A program made the position numbers and the translations under genes. This document shows positions 59,270-64,000 of a stretch of DNA of 64,000 nucleotides, in pieces; the stretch's first letter is position 1; every line of letters starts with the position of its first letter. The stretch covers positions 1 through 64,000 of the forward strand of contig JASANH010001452.1 in the NCBI GenBank assembly GCA_030248295.1. The letters run 5' to 3'. The notes under the pieces are model-generated. The model was not told the DNA's origin. It worked only from the letters and a program-made list of their open reading frames with translations, and searched no databases. This DNA is from Mesodorylaimus sp. YZB2_4. Taxonomy: Eukaryota; Nematoda; Enoplea; Dorylaimida; Dorylaimidae.

Positions 59270-60430
59270 TAAAATTTTTGACTACAGTGGGTATTGAACC
59301 CACGTTTCTGGGATCCCCTAAAATTGCTATCAGATTATATTAAAAAGATCACATCAGAACAATATCATAACAATCACGGGAGAGAAAACGATCAAAGAAA
59401 AACCATTCAAAAATTTTTCCAAAAGCTTTGAGTGCAGAGGGATTCGAACCCATGTTTCTGAGACCCATTCTCGAGAACCTCCAAAATTGTCACCAGATTG
59501 TGGTGATGTGGTTCTGATTTGATCAGATTTATATTGAAGATAGATCAAATCAGAACCACATATCACAATTACAGAGATACAGAGACTCACAGAAACACAT
59601 ACAGTTTTTTCGAAAAAATTTGACTACGGTGGGGTTTGAACCCACGTTTCTGGTATCCCCTGAAATTGTTATCAGATTAAATTACAACCACATCATCAAA
59701 ATTTCAGATATACATTATAAAAAATTGAACAATTGATTAAATTGTTGCAAAAAATTTTGACTAGAGCGGGGATCGAACCCATTTTGCTGGGGATCCATTC
59801 TTGGCAACCCCAAAAATTGTCATCAGATTGTGGTGATGTGGTTATTAAAGATACAGTAGATAGAATCAGAACCGCTTAGCACAATTTCGAGACACAGTTA
59901 CTAAAAAAAACTTCAAAAATTTTTGCTACAGCGGGATTCGAACCCACGTTTCGCCTATACCCAGGATCCCATAAAATTGTCATCAGATTTATATTAAAGT
60001 TCGATCAAATCATAAACACATTTTCACAACTGCGGAGACAGAGTCTCAGTATGAGAAAACACATTCAAAAATTTTGACCGCAGCGGGATTCGAACCCATG
60101 TCTATGGGGTCCATCTTTAGGAGCCCCTAAAATTTTCATCAGATTAATGTTAAATTCAGATTAAATTAAAACTACATCATCACAATTTCAGAGATTCGCA
60201 AAAAAAATTCAAAAAATTTTGACTACAGTGGGATTCGAACTCATGTTTCTGGGATCCACTCTCGGGAACCCCAAAATTTGCATCAGATTCATATTAAAGA
60301 CAGATCAAATTAGAACCACTTAATCGTAATCGGCTGAAAAGGCAAAAATCTAATTCAGAAAATCCAAAAACTGTGCCTCGAGCGGGTCTCGAACCCACGC
60401 TTCTCTCACCTTATTGGCGCGAGCTCAAAT
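59270..60430 (-). repeat. Tandem array of tRNA T-arm-like units (about 8)
   Basis: On the minus strand each unit of about 130-170 bp contains a near-perfect T arm such as GTGGGTTCGAATCCC, preceded by GGGATCCCAGAAAC-like sequence and followed by CTGTAGTCAAA. Units lie near 59290, 59450, 59635, 59775, 59940, 60090, 60232 and 60385. Between them a shared ATCAGATT...ATATTAAAG...GATCAAAT sequence repeats. No convincing D arm or anticodon stem was found, so these are not full tRNA genes. Confidence 0.8.
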
Positions 60431-60816
60431 CCTACTCAACCCAGAACTTTTTGCTTTTTTTAAATGCCAATCAAGATCAGAAAAAATACACAAAATAAGA
60501 TCTTGGCAATTAAAGAATAATCGATTGCTTTCAGCAAAGTTTAACTCAAATCACGTGCAATCTGACCAAAAAAGAGCACACACAAAATAAAGAAAGCAAC
60601 TTTGAAGGCAAAAAACCAATCTAATAATATTTCCAAAAAATACCCCACCTCAGGCGCATGCTGGGTCCAACTAGTAACTCTTTTAAACTTTTGTTAGAAC
60701 TTCAACAAAAAAAACAAAAAATCTTACATATCTCATCAATTTCAAAGTCGCATCTAAAAAATTACAGTGGTGAATTTTTTAAAAATTTTACTAATTCAGT
60801 TTAAAATACCTCAAAT

Positions 60817-63151
60817 TTAAGCAGTACGATTTTTATTTTTCATAAACGTAGTCATTAAATCGATCGGCAATGGGAAAATTATGGTTGAATTTTTTTCAGC
60901 CGAAATCGTATTCAAAGTTTGCAAATAACGTAATTGCAAAGCGGCAGGCGATTCACAAATAATATTAGCCGCATCTCTTAAAGCTTTGCTAGCTTTTTGT
61001 TCACCTTCAGCAGCGATTACCTAAAAATCACAAAAATTCACTCAAAAGGAGTGAAAAAATCAAATACGAGTTCTCCCTGGTTTTTTTAGAAGAGTTCGTT
61101 GTTTCAGGTTTTTACCACAAAAATTTGATTTTGCTTCTGCTGTCCAAAACCAATTATTTCCGCATATTTACTGATTTCCAGCATGATTAGCATGATCTAG
61201 CATGATGCATAGAAAAGGCGGGAAATTCAAAAATGTGGACCCTTAAAATGTACCCTCTCAGCTTTTTCTTATTTCAGCTCAAAGTTTCTCATTTCTCCGA
61301 CTTCTCCACATTTTCAATGTCCTTTAATCTTGAATGCCCTTCTTTTATCCTTGCTGGACACTGTCTCACCTTGGCCCTGGCTTCGCGAGCAGCTTCGGCT
61401 TCGGCGGCCATGGCCCGTTGCAATTGTTCAGGCAAGCGAGTATTCTTGATTTCCACACGTTCCACAGTCACACCCCACGGGTCTGTCGCGACGTCCAGAG
61501 TAGTCTAAAAGTACAGATGAAACAAGAATGTGTGTCTGTATTCCTCAAAGCAGCATTATAGACCAAACCAAGTGTCTGTGCGTGTGCCCCCCCCCCCCCC
61601 CATGGAAGCCACTGCCCCAAAATGGGGGGATTTCAAAGGCATATTTTATCCCTTCTCTTGGGAAAGCAGTTAAATTATTATATAGCGGGTGTCATTATCA
61701 TTTTTATATGTAAATATGTTATATAAATAATATATATATATATACATAGTATACTGCCCATCTATATGTACCCATACTGTGTGTATACTCCATGTATATT
61801 CAGTATACTGTATACTCTGTATATGTACAGTAGGTATACTGGATATGTATTTATATATATCCAGTATACTGTACACATATATATACAGTACCTATATAAA
61901 TTGTTTTCAGTATACTGCATACAGACATATACATATCTGGCATACCGCACACACATATGTAGCTATGTATATCCAGTATACTACATGTAAATAACAGTAC
62001 AGCATATATAGATAAATTTATGCACATACATATACATAAAAAAATATATTTTGTTACGAATTTTTATGGATTGATCCCAGATTTTATCGCGCTAGTGTAA
62101 TGGGAATCTTACTTGCGAAATAAAAAACTGGCATGTTTATAGATTGCGAGCTTACCAAAATTCAAATCTCCTGCACAAAAATATTGGTTCTATCGAACGA
62201 TAGTTGCATATCATTCATCGACTGATATCGATAATTGGTTAACTGGTCGGACTCAGGCATATTCTGTATACATACTGTACTATATATATTACATGCTGGC
62301 ATGGATGAGTTCATATATAACAAAAAGTGGATGCAAAATATTTATTTATATACATAAAAACTAAATGCATATATTACATATGTATATGCTGTTTCATTAA
62401 ATCCGGAAAAACTTATATATATGTATATATATATTTTTTTTTACATGAAAAACCTAAATGGATATATCACATATGTATATGCTGTTTCATTAAATCCGCA
62501 AAAATTTCAATATATATGAATATATATATATATATTTTACATAAAAAACCTAAATGCATATATTACATATGTATATGCTGTTTCATTATATCCGTTAAAA
62601 TTTACATACATATTTTAAATAATACAAACTAAATGTAGATACTACATTGCATACATATAAACATATAGATATAACATATGTATATGTCGCTTCATTCAAT
62701 TCATAAAATATATTTATATGTCCCTTGGATCCAGGCCCTGCCAACTCATAGCCCGAATCACCACTTACAGCGACCTGAACGCCACAGAAAAAAATGCAAA
62801 AAACTAACCTGCATCAAATGAGCGATAGCTTCACGATCCGACAACATTTCGGATAAAGTTCTCGTTCCAAGAATATTACGCAACGTAGTTTGAGCCAAAA
62901 GTTTTGTACTTTGCACAGCATCTTCGACATTGGTCACCGAAAGAGTGGCATTCGAGATGCGAAAATAAACGACGGCATCAACTTGAACAGTGACCGAATC
63001 TTTTGATAAAACCTGCAAAAAAAATTTGCCATTACTTTTGTAAAAAATGTAAACTTTATAGATTTTACTTCTTGCGGCGGTACATCGAAAGTGAACGTGC
63101 GTAGATCAACTTTGACGTAGGAATCAGTGCATGGAATAACGCAAAAGATGC
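60817..63151 (-). CDS. Stomatin (SPFH/band 7 family), 5' exons outside the window
   Basis: Four exons, 5' to 3': 63069-63151 ([18 protein letters not shown], then TFDVPPQE), 62809-63012 ([19 protein letters not shown] through [11 protein letters not shown]), 61370-61504 ([31 protein letters not shown]) and 60817-61020 ([17 protein letters not shown] through [11 protein letters not shown], ending KNRTA before TAA). All junctions are GT-AG and keep frame. These cover the SPFH domain and the coiled-coil/oligomerisation end almost without gaps against stomatin. The membrane hairpin and N-terminus must lie upstream of 63151, probably beyond the window. Stomatins are inner-leaflet scaffold proteins that bind cholesterol and tune ion channels. 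Introns carry AT-rich tandem repeats. Confidence 0.94.
61715..62000. repeat. TATA/GTATACTG-rich simple repeat
   Basis: Dense alternation of TATATA, GTATACTG and CAGTATAC, the latter two self-complementary, in a stomatin intron. Short open frames on both strands here are repeat artefacts. Confidence 0.85.
62340..62720. repeat. About 95-bp tandem repeat, 3 good units plus a decayed one
   Basis: The unit contains CTAAATGCATATATTACATA, then TGTATATGCTGTTTCATTAA and ATCCG, followed by an AT stretch. Copies start near 62345, 62443 and 62537, with a poor one near 62620. It is in a stomatin intron. Confidence 0.88.
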
Positions 63152-63274
63152 CTGAAAATGTGAGAAATTCATGTGTAGCGTTTTTACCCAAACTGATTGA
63201 TTCTGTGTGACGATTCGAGTAAGCAAGCGAAAGAATTCAAAGGGCCGCTATATCAATTTCTTTTATAAATTTTT

Positions 63275-63657
63275 TGGGCCCGACACCCGTTTTTGCCTCG
63301 CCGGCCAGCAGTCGGGGGCCAGCTCTCACGGCAGCTTCCCTGTGCGTGTCTCCACTAGGAGCACCTCCACGCGAGGGCATCCTGCACAGGACACCGACTT
63401 CCTCAGTCGATGGCGGGCGGGCTTCGAACCCTGTCAGTATTCAACAGCTGAGACTCTCCTCGTGTGGCTTCCGTGTCTCCAGTGGGGGCAGTCACCTCGC
63501 GGGTGAGTCACCCACGGTCTGGCGTGCAAGGTTGGCGAGGCTCTATGGTGCGCATGCCGACCTCCGTCACCGGGGATCGAACCCGGGACGAGTCCAGCTA
63601 CTCACTCCCAAGCAATACGGGGCGACCAATGCCGAACCGCTGCACCGCACCACCTAC
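63275..63657 (-). repeat. tRNA-derived SINE family B, longest copy
   Basis: On the minus strand: GGTGCGGTGCAGCGGTTCGG head, B box GGGTTCGATCCCCGG, body TTGCACGCCAGACCGTGGG, and a 3' end GACTGCTGGCCGGCGAGG. About 380 bp. It lies upstream of the first visible stomatin exon. Confidence 0.78.
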
Positions 63658-63764
63658 TCAAGCTCCCTTTGGCAGGGAGTAGCCCGCGACGCGGTGTCTG
63701 CTCCACCCTCCCTTACGCTACGCTGTCACCAAATCGGTCCACTCCGATTGGTAAAGCTTGCATA

Positions 63765-63955
63765 ATGGGTCCCCTTCGCAAAGAAGGGACCCGCCAAGGA
63801 CCCGTTCTTTGCGAGAGGATCCGCTGCGTAAGGTCTGTCCTAAATTTTTCAGGAAAGGACCCGCTACGCAAGGTTTTTTGTAGCTTCTTCGTGGAGAGGA
63901 CCCAGATGCAAGGCTTTTCCTTACTCCTTTCAGGAGGGTACCCGCATACAATATC
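63765..63955. repeat. Degenerate about 50-bp tandem repeat
   Basis: GGACCCGC-type words with CGCAAGG and CTTTTTTCAGGA-like spacers recur about four times (63780, 63815, 63855, 63895, 63930). No function is evident. Confidence 0.6.
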
Positions 63956-64000
63956 TGAATCACCACTGACTCTGTTAGATCGAAACAGTTAAACAGTGAT

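Noticed and set aside
61762..61994. Tyr-rich frames on both strands at 61.8 kb
   Set aside because: Artefacts of the GTATAC/TATA simple repeat in a stomatin intron.
63274..63765. 163-codon plus-strand frame
   Set aside because: It is the antisense of SINE family B and part of a degenerate tandem repeat.

Overview
This window is nuclear DNA from an invertebrate animal. The recognisable genes are animal genes with GT-AG introns (about 50 bp to several kb): an MRP-type ABC transporter, stomatin, RNASEK, a retinol-dehydrogenase-like SDR, a rhodopsin-class receptor remnant and a ShKT-domain protein. There are no operons, Shine-Dalgarno sites or CRISPR arrays. The sequence does not let me name a phylum with confidence.

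Region by region: (1) 1.5-13.2 kb and 38.6-40.1 kb hold a dispersed family of intronless genes for type I membrane proteins. Their layout is signal peptide, vWA-like domain, Cys-rich/thrombospondin-1-like module, Thr/Ser stalk, one membrane helix and a basic Pro-rich tail. Two copies are intact (11618-13141 and 38570-40135), two are broken (1500-3066 and 8820-10603), and a small inverted fragment lies at about 11.15 kb. (2) 5.6-6.7 kb (-) is a decayed GPCR. (3) 15.7-30.9 kb (-) is one large ABCC/MRP gene in about 32 recognised exons, its introns full of repeats. (4) 36.4-44.3 kb is a repeat field: a BEL/Pao-like fragment, a duplicated 0.65-kb block and two hAT-type elements. (5) 44.7-46.7 kb (-) is a secreted ShKT plus nitrobindin-like gene with a 22-bp minisatellite in its first intron. 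(6) 48.5-49.1 kb (+) is a small secreted cystine-knot-like peptide gene. (7) 50.3-55.8 kb (+) is an SDR whose catalytic Tyr is replaced by Phe. (8) 55.9-58.4 kb is an array of TGATAAG motifs. (9) 58.7-59.0 kb (+) is RNASEK. (10) 59.3-60.4 kb is a tandem array of tRNA T-arm-like units. (11) 60.8-63.2 kb (-) is the 3' part of a stomatin gene.

Mobile DNA makes up much of the rest. Several elements can be delimited by exact target-site duplications: a 517-bp foldback element in two copies, each with its own 8-bp duplication; an 827-bp element that interrupts one vWA gene; and hAT-like elements with arrays of CCCGA or CCCGAT pentamers/hexamers inside their ends. Two tRNA-derived SINE families and several other dispersed repeats recur across the window. 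The genes do not form one pathway. The most distinctive biology is the vWA-TSR-like receptor family, which is duplicating and decaying around mobile elements.

All exon limits were read by eye from splice consensus and family similarity, so they carry a few bases of uncertainty. No alignment or search was run.
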